In this document: positions 1 to 12,384 of the stretch, in pieces
How the letters are laid out: the number at the start of each line of letters is the position of its first letter
Position numbering within the stretch: position 1 is the stretch's first letter
Source: Medicago truncatula
Lineage: Eukaryota; Streptophyta; Magnoliopsida; Fabales; Fabaceae
Reading direction: 5' to 3'
NCBI RefSeq assembly: GCF_003473485.1
Contig: NC_053045.1
Coordinates: 51,812,494-51,876,493 of the forward strand
Length of the DNA: 64,000 nt
Translations under genes and position numbers: made by a program
The notes under the pieces: model-generated
Databases searched by the model: none
Told to the model about the DNA's origin: nothing
Seen by the model: the letters and a program-made list of their open reading frames with translations, nothing else

Positions 1-61
1 GTGGATCGATTTGTTGCAGACGGCGTAGGGCTTCTACGCCGGCGTCGTTTGTGTTGGCCAT
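1..61 (-). CDS. 5' end of an unidentified gene (partial)
   Basis: On the minus strand an ATG at 59-61 opens a frame that runs off the window edge after 20 codons. The peptide begins MANTNDAGVEALRRLQQIDP. GC content and codon use are higher than in the surrounding AT-rich DNA, as expected of real coding sequence. The region just upstream (62-180) looks like a 5' UTR or promoter. Too little is present to name a family; the gene body lies outside the window. Confidence 0.55.
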   Translation of the reverse strand, partial: MANTNDAGVEALRRLQQIDP

Positions 62-371
62 GAATGGAGGTTGCTCTGTTCTTTTTGGTGGTGAATGGGT
101 TTTAGGGTTTTAGTGTCCAGAGAGTTTTGTAAAGATTTATTAAACTGTGCGTTTTGAGGGGGCGTACAGAGCTTTTTTATTTTTGACAAAAATAATTAAT
201 AAAATAAATGCTTCTAAAATATTTTAGTTTTTACATAAGCTAATTTGAAATAGTGCTCTGAGACCAGCTTCTTTGTTTTTTTTTTTTTTTTTTATCGAAG
301 TAAAGTTAACTATTATCGTTAATCAAATAATTTTCAATACATGAAAGATAAGAATAAAAAATACGATGATT
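62..371. other. Upstream region of the partial gene
   Basis: AT-rich spacer with a T run of about 19 bases near 275-293. I see no gene here; it probably holds the promoter of the minus-strand gene that begins at 61. Confidence 0.4.
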
Positions 372-790
372 AATTCAAGAACAGACTGCCCTAGTTAAAG
401 TATGAACAACCATGTTCGTTTGTTTCCTAACCAACTTCACTTTAAAGTTGGAATAATACTAGAAACAATAGCATAGAATTCCGAATCACCATGGTCCGAA
501 GACGATAGAGCTTGCATTAGAGTAGCTGAGTCGAACTCGAAGACAAACCGGTCTCATTTGTTCACATCAGCAAAGTGAATGGCATCGAGTAAAGGTTGTT
601 GTCTCCCCCTCCAACACTGTCATATTTGTCCGCTGCCATTTCGTTTGACCCCGAATAAATTGTCCACGGGAGTCTCTAACACAAAACGCAAAAGATGTAA
701 GATGGTTATGCTCATAGAACGCGGCATCCACGTTGAACTTCAACCACGTCTCGTGCGGTCTCTCCCAAACTAAGTTGTTGTCTTGCACTC
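372..790 (-). pseudogene. LINE-type RNase H domain remnant
   Basis: Minus-strand translation gives a plant non-LTR retrotransposon RNase H-like domain. It contains WLKFNVDAAF, then FCVRDSRGQF, then after a frame change LLDAIHFADVNK, a stop, DRFVFEFDSATLMQALSSS, and finally KLVRKQTNMVVHTLTRAVCS. The order matches the C-terminal RNase H domain that follows reverse transcriptase in plant LINEs. At least one in-frame stop (TGA near 545) and frame changes show that it is dead. No reverse transcriptase part is seen next to it. Confidence 0.75.
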
Positions 791-1227
791 TATTATGCTA
801 GTGTTGCATAATCGGTGGTGAGGGCTTTTTATGAATCTCTTGTCATTGTTGTCATGCATCTAGTGTTGAAGTGTGATGTGCGTCATTTTAAATGACATCA
901 TTGCGTGCAACTCAAATTTGTCAAAGAAGTAAAGTCATACTAACTTCTTTGTTAAATTAAATCTTAATATGAATATATCTGATAACCCAACTTTAAACCT
1001 TGATACAATATGTGTGAGGAGACTAGCTTCTTCGATCTCAATTGCTTGAATTGGCTTATTTTATCACATTTCAATAAATTCATAATTCCTAATGCAAATT
1101 TGTTTTATATAATCATTATTTTTTTTTTACATTTGCAAACAAAAAAATTACTTTACAAGTGATTATCTCAATAATTATTTTTTAATGATTAATTATATAA
1201 AAAGTACAGTTGACTAGTTTTTTAGTC

Positions 1228-1276
1228 AAAAATTTATATATTATTTATTTATTTTTTTTGAAAAAATTCATATATT
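1228..1276 (-). repeat. Tail-like microinsertion with direct repeats
   Basis: A 15-bp direct repeat with one mismatch (1228-1242 and 1262-1276, AAAAATTTATATATT versus AAAAATTCATATATT) flanks 19 bases holding an 8-T run. On the minus strand the spacer reads TC followed by A8. This resembles a target-site duplication around a retroposon tail. Confidence 0.5.
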
Positions 1277-2477
1277 TTTGGCTATTGGGAATGGTGGAAT
1301 ACCATTCATACTCATGTGTTTCATTCATATGTGTTTGTTAAGTATAATCATTTATACTTGTGTGTTGTGTTTGATAAGTATAAAATTGTCTTTAAAATTT
1401 ATTTAATTTAGAAAATATATATAAAAAAAAAAAGAAAAAAAGTAAAAGGTATCGCTGCGCGTAACTGCAAAGACTAATGTCTTTGATGTATTGAGATCTT
1501 TTTAAGTTTATTATATAAGATCATAAATCTATTTCTAATCTCCTATGAGCCTAACCACTGGTATGTGATGGGACATACCAGTAGTTTGCCTATTGGAGGA
1601 AAACAATGCCCATGTAGCGCGGTTCCATCCTCATTGACCGTTCATACAAACCCTGAAAGTTTTCAACGAGGCCCTTATCCATGAAAGGTCAACGATGGAA
1701 AACCATGGTTGTAGAAGGAAGAAGAGGAGGAGAGGGTGGGAGAGGATGGTGTGAGAAATGGTGGGGTTTGGAAGGCTATTTATAGGGAGGGGTGGGTCAA
1801 AAACGGTTGGGGAGACCATAAATGCAGTCAAAAAACGCGTTTTACCACGTTTTTTTTTACTTGACCACTGACAAAAACGTGTGGAAATATAATCCGAAAA
1901 GCACATCTGTTTTTCAGAATATATTTTCCGGATTAATGCGATAATGGTCGTGAACGAGGGAAAAGTTGGCACTTCCTATAAGGCTAATGACATTCCGGAA
2001 TGTAAAATCCGGAAAGATTCATAGCCATTAATGTGGGTTTGGACGGTTACAACAACCACTAAGACGTTTTAATTGACTGTATTAATGACCTATGACTTGT
2101 TTTAGGCTATAAATAGACTTTCATCTTCAACAAATACATTCATTCTTCAATTCACCTATTTTCTTACATTTTCTTCAAATGTTTTTTAGTTTTTTAGGGT
2201 TGTCGATGGTGTCATGGTCATTGTTGACCGTTCATAGGAACCCTGCAATTGCAATGCATTGCAGCTTGTGTGGGGTTCATATAACGGTCAACAGAGACCC
2301 TTGACATCAAAGAAAGACACAGAAAATTACATAACATCTGGGCCGGATTTCTGTTTCCGAAAATCACTAACAATCTGATCCGGATTATGTAATCTAGACC
2401 AAGGGTATTTTAGTAAATTTTGCAGGGTGTGCGAGAAACAAATATATTGTGATATACTTTATATATAATATATTCAT

Positions 2478-2523
2478 CCAATAAGTAAATACTTATGATG
2501 AAAAAAAACCAATAAATGAATAC
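2478..2523 (+). repeat. Tail-like microinsertion with direct repeats
   Basis: Direct repeats CCAATAAGTAAATAC (2478-2492) and CCAATAAATGAATAC (2509-2523) differ at two sites. They flank the 16-base spacer TTATGATGAAAAAAAA. Confidence 0.5.
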
Positions 2524-2608
2524 CAACTTACAATCCCTTTTGTTTTTCTCACTAGTCACTACTACTCTTCCCTTTTTCTATAGAAACTAGCCTAATCCTA
2601 AGCCCAAG

Positions 2609-4896
2609 TCATCTGCCACATTGGTATGAGTCAGGAAACCGTTTTGACAACACATTGTGCTTCAGCTTCATTATTAAGATAAAGATGCCATAGCAGGGAA
2701 TATGCAGTAACCCCATTGAAAAGTAACTGAAAAAACAAAACAAGCCAAAGAAGAAAGGGTAAGCAAAAATATCATGTCATTTGTTTATCAGAATCAATAA
2801 AATATCTTATAAGCACTACAAATATGTAATCAATGAAATGAGAAAGAAAAATCCTGAATAGAAAATTAAGGCAAAGAGAAAGAGAAAAAAAAATCTTCAT
2901 ACCATAATGGAGAATATTGGGATGACAAGTCAAGAAATGTATATGGCCACCTAATTTTCCAGAACAAGAAACTTATGTTAGACAATGTTGCATATGTAGT
3001 AGTTGAGTTAGAAGAAGAAAAAAAGAGTTATTAATATCATTACCAGATTTTAACCATAGCATGAACAATCCATTGGAAAATGACATATGTAACTGTCCAC
3101 AGGCAAAAGTATCCTATTCGAAACCAAGGGAACCTCTAAAGAGGAAAAAAAATAAACAAGGGTAAGAATTCACATATGCATGGAAGTATACAATTCAATG
3201 TAATAATAATCACATATATAAACTCACCAGGCAATTTAAAGCTGTATCTCCTAGCAGGAAAACAGCATTGATTGTATGCATACTTATGGTCAGCTGCCAC
3301 ATAACACTGATTATTAAAACAAGCATAGAATATAACTTATCTAAGTCAAAGTTATTAAGAAAAAGACATAAAATATCCATGAGACAATAAGTAAATGATA
3401 GCAGTACTTACTAAATTTATGTTGTAATCTTTGATGGTTAGAAAAGGAACAATTATGAACCAAAATGCACAATCTGTCAGCATTACAGCACCTGCATTAA
3501 TCTATTCACAAGAACCAAAAATCATTGATGTTGTATATGGCAACTGGCAAAGCTATGGGAAAAATATACAAAAACTCAGGATGAAAACAGAGGACAGTGT
3601 AATAAAAATTAAGGGCTTGGGTTTAAGAAAATATTTATTTTCCTTTCATGCTCTCAATTTTAATTACAAAATACTATCTGTTTAATCATGCCTTCAAAGT
3701 TTTGCATGCAGCATCAACACTACATATATCTGAGTATCTGGTATGTGCCAGTGTCGAACATTGACACATGCAGTTACAAATAATCACTTTTATTTTCTCA
3801 AATTATTATTGGTGTCTACGTGTTAGTGTTGCGTTCAGTGTTTGCATCGGTGCTTCATATAAGTTTTGCATTAGAAAAATAGTAAAATCAGTTTATATTT
3901 CAAGAACATAGAATTTCAACCACAGTGGATCTGTGCAATGTTTACCTGGAACATTATTTGAAACACATAACCCCAAATGCCCGCATGTTGGCGGATAATA
4001 TGTTCTTGTGGAGCTTTATCATGACTAGATGGATTAGAACTTTGAGGCAGTGTACAAGCATCATCAATTCCTTGCTCAGAATATCCGTCCACATTGTTCA
4101 CCTTATCGCCACTCGCTTTCTTATGATGCTGGTAACATCCATGCATGGAGAGCAAACATCCCAGCTACAACATCAATGTATAGCATAGATTACACACTAC
4201 ATTATACACATAAGTAACATTAATAAAAAAAAAATTACTTAAACTATATATTACCCCAAAATAGATGGTTACTGAGGTAAAAGTCCACCTGTTTCACAAA
4301 ACCAAAACAAAAGATTAAAAAAAAATCAATAATCAATGATATGCTTTCAACTAATAGTCTATGTTCAAAGTTTACTATGCTTTCAATTTATGTGATTCTG
4401 TTTTTATGTTCACCACCAACAATTTAAAAGAAAACAGAACTATATTACACTGATTCAGTTCAACAGTATCCAAATTTTAATTCAAAAGATAATGAAAATT
4501 GAAAACTTACTGAGTGTAATAATAAAAAATGCTTCCTCCATCTGTAGTAACAGTGAGTATGAGAAGCACCATAAGCACAATAAATGCAAAAATTCTAAAA
4601 GCCAACAACCATGCCGGGTGAATTCCCTTTAGGCTAGGCTTCCAAGTTTCATCCTCGTACAAAATTGATGATGATGATGTTTCTTTTTGGATTTCCATGT
4701 CATCATTTCTTGTTGGCTTCCATGATAAAAGTAAAACCTCGTACTTGCATATAAGAAATGATGAAAAGATGGTTGAAAGTATGATTAATATGACACAAAC
4801 CAAAACCTTCCAATTCAACCAGTAACTTTGGATGGTTGTATCAGAAGTCATGATGGGATGCCAAGTTCCTCTGGAATAGGCTATCACAAAGTTCAT
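2609..4896 (-). CDS. Plant multi-pass membrane protein, rolling-stone-like family
   Basis: Eight exons join in frame to 350 aa: 4896-4511, 4288-4255, 4164-3946, 3501-3412, 3293-3228, 3135-3044, 2950-2903, 2726-2609. Every junction is GT-AG and the phases agree. The protein has about seven hydrophobic spans. Family-like stretches are YYYTQWTFTSVTIYFG, INAGAVMLTDCAFWFIIVP, MHTINAVFLLGDTALNCL and RIGYFCLWTVTYVIFQWIVH, with a basic C-terminus. I recall this layout from uncharacterised Arabidopsis membrane proteins such as At1g10660 and At5g62960. No catalytic motif is visible and the function is unknown. It probably sits in an endomembrane or the plasma membrane. Exon 4 needs the acceptor at 3502-3503; the nearby CAG at 3493 would bring in a stop. 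The start at 4896 is the first ATG and fits the family's short N-terminus. Confidence 0.85.
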
Positions 4897-7040
4897 TGTG
4901 TTACTTCTGATTATTCTTCAGATTGTTGAAGAAAAATGAACAAATATAAAGATAATATTGAAACTTTGACAAGAGGGTCTAATATTCAAATTCAAATCCA
5001 CTGTTCCATAATACTAAGATTAAGAACCAAGGAATGAAGGAAAGCACATTGCAAGGACAAGACTATAAAGTAACTGTAGAATCGTATAAATGAACCACTA
5101 GAATAAGGGAGAATCAATGGACCATTCTATGCAATCAAAAGTGAGTCATAATGGGAAAGTGCACATGGGTTTCTTATGCATTTCAGAAACAGGAACAGAA
5201 CAGGTGCAAATATTTTGGGGCCAGGAAGTTCTAAAAAGTTGAATTACTTAACCTTTTTGACCACATTAATTAATTAATGTTTACGATTAGTTTATTTAAA
5301 CTTATCTATCAACGTAAGCCGTAGTGAGATTGTTTTCTAGAGCTTATGGAAACATTGTATAGCTTATATGAAAGCGGTTTGACTATTTCTTATCTTTTAT
5401 TACAGAATCAGCCAGCTTATACATAAACTCTTATATAATAGACGCTTATGTTATAAGCGCTTAATTAAATTGCTTATCCAAATAAGAACTTAATAATCAG
5501 ATAATGTTGAGATTCTATTCTAAACTTTGGATAGATTTTTGCACAGAAAGACACAACCGACAATATTTGTTCTTTGTTAATGGGTCTATGCAGAAGGAAA
5601 AGATGCATCTATAAGTCCTGTTAAGCAAAGAAAAGGTTTAAAGTTGCAAAGGATAAAGCAACATAGGTAGTGGAGGTGAGAGAGAGGAGAAGAAAATGCT
5701 TTTGCTAATTTGCTTTGAATATAGAAAACAAATATTAAAATTTAAAAAAGTTATAGGAAAGAAAAAGATGGTGTGCGTGGAGCATAAGCTTCTTGTGTTG
5801 CTTTTCTTGTTATCCAACCAAAATCTTAGTGTGGTCTTAAGCTTAAACTCTAAATCCCATGCAAATATTAAATTAGTCCCAACTTCCCAACACAAAAGAC
5901 ATGCATGTTTTTGTGAACTTTTCTTGGGTTAATACTATTATTGTATTTTTTTAAAAACGACAGAGAGAAAGACAGAGGAAAAGGACTAGATAGGGAACAA
6001 TTGTATTTGGGTTTTGTATTGGAATGCTTGGAGTGAAGATGCTTCATGTATTCCAAGAAATAAGAATCGTTTTGTTTCATTGCATGAGTCATGACTTGAT
6101 GATAAAGAAAATAAAGTGTTAACTAACAGAGAAAAGGATGGCAGGGCCAAAAGAAAAAGAGAATAAAATAAATGGATTATCTCGATTTCCCTATGCTCTT
6201 TTCTCTTGCCTATCTTTCTATGAAATATTTGAATAATATGAATTGAGTTTTCTTTTCCTCGGAGATACATAGGTAATGACATTGTCGGACAGTAAATGTA
6301 AATACATATCTTAGTTGAGATTGAAACTTCAATTTGCCATGTTATGGAAGACTATAACAGTGGTTGAATTGGAGTCTTTACACAGATAAAATAACACACA
6401 TTCTAAATTCATGCTTGCTTAGAGTCCTAATTGCTTGAGGTTTGAATGTGAGTCATTTCCAACTACTTCAAACATTTCTAGTTTTTTTTCTTCTAATAAG
6501 TGTACTTTTGTTCTTGCAGTAACATAATTTTAAATGAACAAATTCTTTAGAGTTGATATTAAAAGTAAGACGAACATAACGTGGGCAATTATAGTTTTAA
6601 CACAACAGCAATGACCGTACCTTAACAGTGCTAAACTGCTAATGTTCAAATGCTATTTGCTTAAAGTTTGGTTGACACACTTGGACTCATTAAAAATGGC
6701 TACAACTGTGTGCGCAAGTTAAACCAACATCCACTTCCTCTACATGGTTGTTCCCAGTTATAAACACCATCAATTGATTCACTTTTCTATTTCTCCCTCT
6801 TTTGTGTACGCAGAGGTTGGAAACAGAACAAAATTTCAACTGTCTATAATCTATACTAGTATGTATAAATATTGAATTCTTTCTTGAGTTTTTCACACTT
6901 CAGTTCAACAAAACACATGTGTATCCAGAAAATTTATTCTCATAATGGTTTTGGCCAGTGAGAACGATAATCCTTCCTTTCCCATACTCCATATGCTAAT
7001 AAATGGACACAACCTCTGAAGGCGATGCTGCAGTTCAATC
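4897..7040. other. Intergenic region, no gene seen
   Basis: AT-rich DNA between two minus-strand genes. The left part must hold the promoter of the membrane-protein gene, and the right end (about 6900-7040) the 3' UTR of the ApaG gene. It contains a MITE-like repeat at 5275-5490. Open frames between 5640 and 6900 show no family signal. Confidence 0.5.
5275..5490. mobile_element. MITE-like hairpin repeat (degenerate)
   Basis: This AT-rich stretch contains repeated CTTAT/ATAAG words, with TAGCTTATATGA and TTATAAGCGCTTAA, and ends near TTGCTTATCCAAATAAG. The same words occur in the intron repeat at 46188-46443, so both are probably copies of one non-autonomous family. The ends are unclear. Confidence 0.4.
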
Positions 7041-10000
7041 TCAAATGGTATTGCAGTCATCATCTCCAAGCAGAGCGAGAGAAAATGGGGCAATGATCGC
7101 ATTAAATGAAGGTGAACCTACTTTATCAACATGGATCATCTCATATTCACCTTCCTGCAATATGATACAAGGTTCTGGTTTAATGTCAAATATGATGGAA
7201 ACACAATTGGAAAGCCTTCAAACCAATCTTTGAATAAAACGATCAAAATGCAATCATTGGACATCTTAATGACTACAATTTTACACCAGTTTCTACTCAT
7301 AAAGAGATAGGGAAGGGTGTTGCGGGGTTAAAACCATGATATTAACACATTTTATGACAATGCTAAAATTATTCATGAATCCATGGAAAATAGGGTGCAA
7401 TCAATCACGTCAAAGCATGTAAAACATGGGCTTAAACAAATCTTTCACTTTTGCTTTTCTTTTTTATAATATGGTATGTTGATTACGTAAATTGATAGTT
7501 GTTTGTTTGGTTTGTCATAACAGAAGCATTTTACATGCTTAACCTTATGTCATATAGTTTATTTCCAAATGAGATCTTCAACGGGTTTTCACAGATCAAA
7601 GCTTCTGCAGAAATCCAGATGGGCTATGTTGACATTTTAGAATACAATTTATTTGATCAAAGCAAATTAAACAATATTCTTAAGCGAACATATAAACAAA
7701 GAGAAGGGTGAAATCTGGTGTTTTTATCCTTCTCTGTGATTATATTACTATCTAACTGTCTAATTGCATAATGCCCATACCATCCAAATCTCTTATCCAT
7801 CTATGTGATAGAAAGGTAATTTTATTACTAATAACTAAATACAACCTACAATATTATAAGGGTATTACCATGAATCTAGACACTCAAAACAATTCTTATT
7901 ATGTGGGGGGAGGGGGCGGGGTAAACTATAGCCAAGAAAAAAACAAAGGAAAAAGAAAACATTCTTACCATTCTACCATTTGGTGTGCTTAATGGGCATG
8001 CAGAGGAGTACTCAAAACTAGTTCTGGGAAGAAGTACTGGCTGTTCACCAACAACTCCAATCCCCCTGTCATATAGAAAATCAAGTACACAAGTTATGTT
8101 GAACTTGAATTTCCAGAGGTTTAAAACAGGTCTTTATTTACAAAGCTGGATCAGGTACATAAATCAAAGCTATTGTGTTTGACATTAACTAAGTGCCCTG
8201 AAGATTTAAAAGGGAAAATGGAAAACACCTTCGAAGCATAACACCATAAAATAGTAAAGAATAAATAACTCACCGTACATTTTCTGATCTCCCGTTGGCA
8301 TCGGTTATGATCCAGTGCCTTCTAAGAAGTTGAACGGTGTCATCTGAGTTATTGGTAATTCTTATTCTATATGCAAAAAAGTATAGCCCCTTCGAAGGCT
8401 GACTTCTTCCCTCTATATATACACTCCTGACTTGAACCCTGACTCCCTAGATAAGATGAAATTAAATGTCAGAAGTTGATTTTTTTTTCATGTATAAGTT
8501 TGTGGTGGATAATTCGGGTGAAATACAGGTTCCTTTTTTTTCTGAAGATCTTTATTGGAAATAAAATCCATTTTCATTACAGATCACAACAAACCAAATT
8601 AGAAGATGAACCTTTTCTACTAGAGAAGAAAAGGAAATTGAACATTTTGTTAGAGGCAATTCTGAAACCTAGGGAGTATATATCTGAGACAAATACTCAA
8701 GCCACGGAGTCTAATGATATTCAACATTCCATTTCTAAAGACATGGTATTTTTTATAGGCAAATGTTAGTGTATTAGTTGCTATGTTAATTTTCTCTCCT
8801 TCATCAGAATTTGAACCTTTATCCTTTAACTCTTTCAACTCCTTTAACCCTTAGCTCAAACTAGTTGAGCTATTAAGCTACTCATTCTACTGATGCAATC
8901 AACTTTAAACAACGGTTTGAAAAAGAGAATTTACATTCTAGGTTAATTGTATTTCTCGTGATATAGCTTAAATCAACGAAAGAACTATCTATAAGATAAT
9001 ACACTAAGTGAAAGAAGTGATCATACCAGTGTTGTAGCATCACTGGAACATTTTAAAAAAGAGTGTGGAGCAATTCTTTTTAGCTCATCACGATAACTAG
9101 CTGCATCCTAGAAAAAAGAGGGAAGAGTGTCATCAACATGTAAAATCATACGTCAAAATACAAAAATGGAGATATAGATCTTGTGGAATTCTGAAAGACT
9201 ATAGATGTGTGTTCTTGAGTGCAACATGTAATGACTAAGTTGAAGATTGCAAGAAACAGTGTTTATTGAATTTTGAAACATAGGATCACATAGGCTGATA
9301 CGCAATACCATACTCCAATAAATTTGAACTTAGTGCAAATATGTCATCTGCCCTGTCTAACTTATTGAGAAGAGAGTGAGTAAAAGCTATAGATTGGTGT
9401 TGTGAAATGATGTAGTTAGTGACAATTGCAATGTGCAACTTTCACATCAATTTGAATACTGTGGGACAGGAAGCCCTCAAAGCCGCTTTAAGCAGTGTGG
9501 CCAAACACGAGAAAGCGTGTTCAGATAACCAACATGCTTTTATACTATTTGTGTTTGACACTTTTGGCTTCCTAGAACCAAAGGTTGTGGATCTTCTACA
9601 AAGAGTTCAAATGGTCATGCATAACAATGTTGCATCTCCTAGGTTGGTTTTGCCATCCATAAAGGGTTAGTGGCACGGTTTGTTGTCCGCTTGTCTTCCA
9701 TTCCCGTGTAACTTTGATACTCTTCCTATCTTAATTTTTTAATAGATAAATATAAAACCTAATTTGAATACTTGGTGCATCAATAAAAGAAACAACTTTT
9801 GCATCGATTACTTTAAGAATTGTGTGTGGGCTTTCACTATCCTCTAACAATTAGCTCTTAAGTGTACAAAAAATACAAGGAACATGCTACACTCTACGCT
9901 TTATAATCTATTGTTAGGTGAGTTTCTCACTAACATGTTTCTTTTTTTGTCAAGTAGCATGGTAGCTATAATTTCACCTGGAATAAGTGGATAATACAGG

Positions 10001-10566
10001 GGTTTGAACTCCGGCACTTGCATATTGTAATGCATTATCCATACCAACTGAATTATGCTCATGTGACTTTTCACTCACATGTTACTTGGAATGTATCATT
10101 ATCATTGAATTTTATTAAATAATAAATAAAGAAAAGAAAATAATAGACACCTGGAATCTCTCATCAGCAATTGCTTCCTTAATTAGCCTCCTTAAACGCA
10201 AAACAGGTTCCTCTTCTTCAAATAACTTAAGTGAATCTCGAATTCTAGCAGCTTCCTTGTAATCCTATAACAAACAATGCCCAGTTCTTATCTTCCATTC
10301 CAATTTGAGATTCTACAATTGATAAAGAAAAAGACAATACTAACCTCGGATTTAGCAGCTACTTCCATTTGTTGTTTCAAAAGAGCATATGTTTGAGTCC
10401 GAGATAGAAATGAGGTTGAACTTGGAGCAGTATCTTTATCCGAATTATTACCACATGCCACCACCATGTTATTGCTATTGCCACCCCTTCTCTTCACTCT
10501 CGCTTCTTGACTCATCAACCGCAAACCCGCCAAACTCTTCGTACTGCTTAATGATAACGATTGCAT
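7041..10566 (-). CDS. UVR-motif and ApaG (DUF525) domain protein, probably plastid
   Basis: Six exons join in frame to 266 aa: 10566-10345, 10264-10151, 9107-9027, 8446-8274, 8065-7969, 7154-7041. Residues 1 to about 38 are Ser/Arg-rich and resemble a chloroplast transit peptide. Residues about 60-130 contain two UVR-like helices, [20 protein letters not shown] and [18 protein letters not shown]. Residues about 140-255 form an ApaG domain, with [39 protein letters not shown] and, near the end, [13 protein letters not shown]. ApaG folds are usually protein-binding modules; the plant UVR-ApaG combination has no settled role that I know of. Intron 1 uses GTTAGT. Intron 2 holds a SINE and a retroelement remnant, and intron 3 another SINE. 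The start is the only ATG that gives a transit-like N-terminus. Confidence 0.87.
8775..8880 (-). mobile_element. tRNA-derived SINE, degenerate (intron 3 of the ApaG gene)
   Basis: On the minus strand an A-box-like TAGCTCAACTAGTTTGAG is followed about 35 bases later by a B-box-like AGGTTCAAATTC. This is the layout of an RNA polymerase III promoter in a tRNA-derived SINE. The 3' tail is not clear. Confidence 0.5.
9419..9760 (+). pseudogene. Retroelement-like coding remnant (intron 2 of the ApaG gene)
   Basis: Plus-strand translation gives [20 protein letters not shown] followed by [19 protein letters not shown] and, in another frame, an [12 protein letters not shown]-like end. I recall close variants as C-terminal pieces of plant reverse-transcriptase-type repeats. 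The host gene lies on the opposite strand, so this is inserted or captured DNA. The frame breaks before the expected end. The element class is uncertain. Confidence 0.5.
9928..10087 (-). mobile_element. tRNA-derived SINE with target duplication (intron 2 of the ApaG gene)
   Basis: The SINE occupies about 9944-10071 on the minus strand. It has an A-box-like ATAATTCAGTTGGTATGG, a B-box-like GGAGTTCAAACCC, and a 3' end GCTACTTGACAAAAAAAG. Flanking direct repeats CACTAACATGTTTCTT (9928-9943) and CACTCACATGTTACTT (10072-10087) look like an aged target-site duplication. The TACTTGAC(A)n end is shared with the copies at 14419 and 23931. Confidence 0.75.
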
Positions 10567-10880
10567 TCTGCTATGCTTCTTTGAATTTCAATTTCTGATT
10601 ATTATATTCCTTATCGTCCGTCCACACTCGCGGGTATGGTTTGGTTTGAGTGGTTAATGGTTATTATGATGATGAAATCCTAAGTTACTAATTGGCCCAT
10701 AGGCTTAGTACTTGTCTTGAGGGTATTCGCGGTAATTTTCAGGATACTGGAACTTCTCTACTTGTTTGCGATGTAGTATGATGATACTTGGATTACCTTA
10801 GCTTTCTATGGAAACTAAAACATGTACGTGTCATGTACAGCAACATACGATAAGATACTTTTTGCCCGAGCCAGGATCCT
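10567..10880. other. Upstream region of the ApaG gene
   Basis: Upstream flank of the minus-strand ApaG gene, running into the target site of the Mutator-like element at 10891. No other feature is recognised. Confidence 0.4.
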
Positions 10881-12055
10881 CTCCATTGAGATTTTTTTTT
10901 TTCCTACCCTACTTTTGAAAATAATTGTCCAATCTGCCCTGCATTCAAAATTATTATACAATTTACCCTACTTTCATTTTCCCCTTACATGGCTCCATCT
11001 GAGATGGCACCATCATCTTTCAGGATGACTCCATCTCAGATGGCACCATCTTATTAGCTTTTTTCATTTTATTTTTTCGATTTTCATTTTTGTTTTGACT
11101 TAATAATTTATACTTCCTTCATCATGGCTCCATCTCAGTTGGCATCATCTTACAAGGTTTTTTTTTTTTTTGGCTAAAAATTTATTATATAAATAATTAA
11201 TAGAAAAAAAATAAAAAATAACATAATAATATAGATTCATAAATATTACAAAAAGAAAATACAACGAAAGTACCATTGGCGTGCAAGATTATGATTAGGG
11301 CAATTTTTGCGATAATGACCCTCCCTTCGACACACTCCACATTTTCTTGGAACTTTTCAACTTCATCCATTTCGGTCGTAATGCAAGTAGTGGATGGACG
11401 ACCCTTTTTCGGTCTTCACGTAGACAAATTCAGGCAAAGCTGGGGTGTTTACATGTGTTTTTTGTAAACAATAGGACTTGTTTTTATTATTACAAGCAGG
11501 ATAAAATCAGAAATCCTAGGACATGTTGCGCAATCTTTTTTCAGAAAATACATGAATGTTCGTTCGTCGATCCAGTCGCATTACGACCCAAATGGATGAA
11601 GTTGAAAAGGTTATAAGTAAATGTGAAGTGTGTCGAGGGGAGGGTCATTATCGCAAAAATTACTCTAATCTTAATCTTGCACGCCAATAGTACTTTTTTT
11701 TTTTTTTAATATTTATCAATCTATATTATGTTATTTTATATTTTTTCTATTAATTAGTTATGTAATAAATTCTTAGCCAAAAAACATGAAAAAATAATAA
11801 TAAAAAAATATAGTAAGATGGTGCCAACTGAGATGGAGTCATGATGAAAGAGGTATAAATTATTAAGCCAAAAAATATATGAAAATAAAAAAAATAAAAA
11901 GATGAAAAAAGCTAGTAGGATGGTGCCATCTCAAATGGAGCCATGTAAGGGGAAAATGAAAAGTAGGATAGATTGGATAATAATTTTGAATGTAGGGTAG
12001 ATAGGACAATTATTTTCAAAAGTTGGGCACTAGAAAAAAAAATTCCTCCATTGAG
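10881..12055. mobile_element. Mutator-like foldback element with 10-bp target duplication
   Basis: The element spans 10891-12045. CTCCATTGAG occurs on both sides (10881-10890 and 12046-12055) as a 10-bp target duplication, the size expected for Mutator-like elements. Nearly the whole element is an inverted repeat: the ends match imperfectly from the T-rich tip inward through TTTTGAAAATAATTGTCC, and on to a zinc-knuckle coding segment. The left arm (minus strand, about 11390-11270) encodes CGVCRREGHYRKNCP, an intact CX2CX4HX4C knuckle. The right arm (plus, about 11560-11690) encodes CEVCRGEGHYRKNY, with the last Cys changed to Tyr. Palindromic CCATCTGAGATGG-type motifs repeat below both tips. 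No transposase catalytic region remains, so it is non-autonomous. Confidence 0.8.
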
Positions 12056-12384
12056 TTGAAAATAATTCTTGTGTGGACATAAGAATTCAGAAATTTTATT
12101 TAGTCACACGTAAAAAAAAAAAATATACATCTTACAATTATTTGAAAATTATTATTCTCTTCTACTGTTTTCTTTTTATGAGTGCGAGTGATCAAATGGA
12201 GTGTTCACATTTTTGTGTACATCCAAGAATTGATCATGAGTTAAGAGATCATCTCCATTACTCGTCTTTATTTATAAAAATAGATGGAGAATGTCATTTA
12301 AAAAATCATTTTGCTGTGGAATTGGTTTCTGTGAGTTGTACTCCAAAACCATTAGATGTACTTAATGGTTTTCTTTGATCCAGC

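Larger units (their letters stand above)
791..2608. other. Intergenic region with repeat-like DNA
   Basis: No gene is supported. The stretch 1620-2400 is repetitive: GACCGTTCATA followed by AACCCT occurs near 1637 and 2228, and the pieces TCCGGAT/ATCCGGA recur near 1920, 2005 and 2345. This suggests an old transposon, but I could not find matched ends. Two tail-like microinsertions lie here and are listed separately. Confidence 0.4.

Noticed and set aside
1631-1972. 113-aa minus-strand frame
   Set aside because: No recognisable domain and it lies in repeat-like DNA with recurring TCCGGAT words.
5638-6282. Cluster of short frames on both strands
   Set aside because: AT-rich chance frames without domain, splice support or codon bias.
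7003-7233. 76-aa plus-strand frame
   Set aside because: It lies across the last exon of the minus-strand ApaG gene, whose frame is supported by domain and splice phase.
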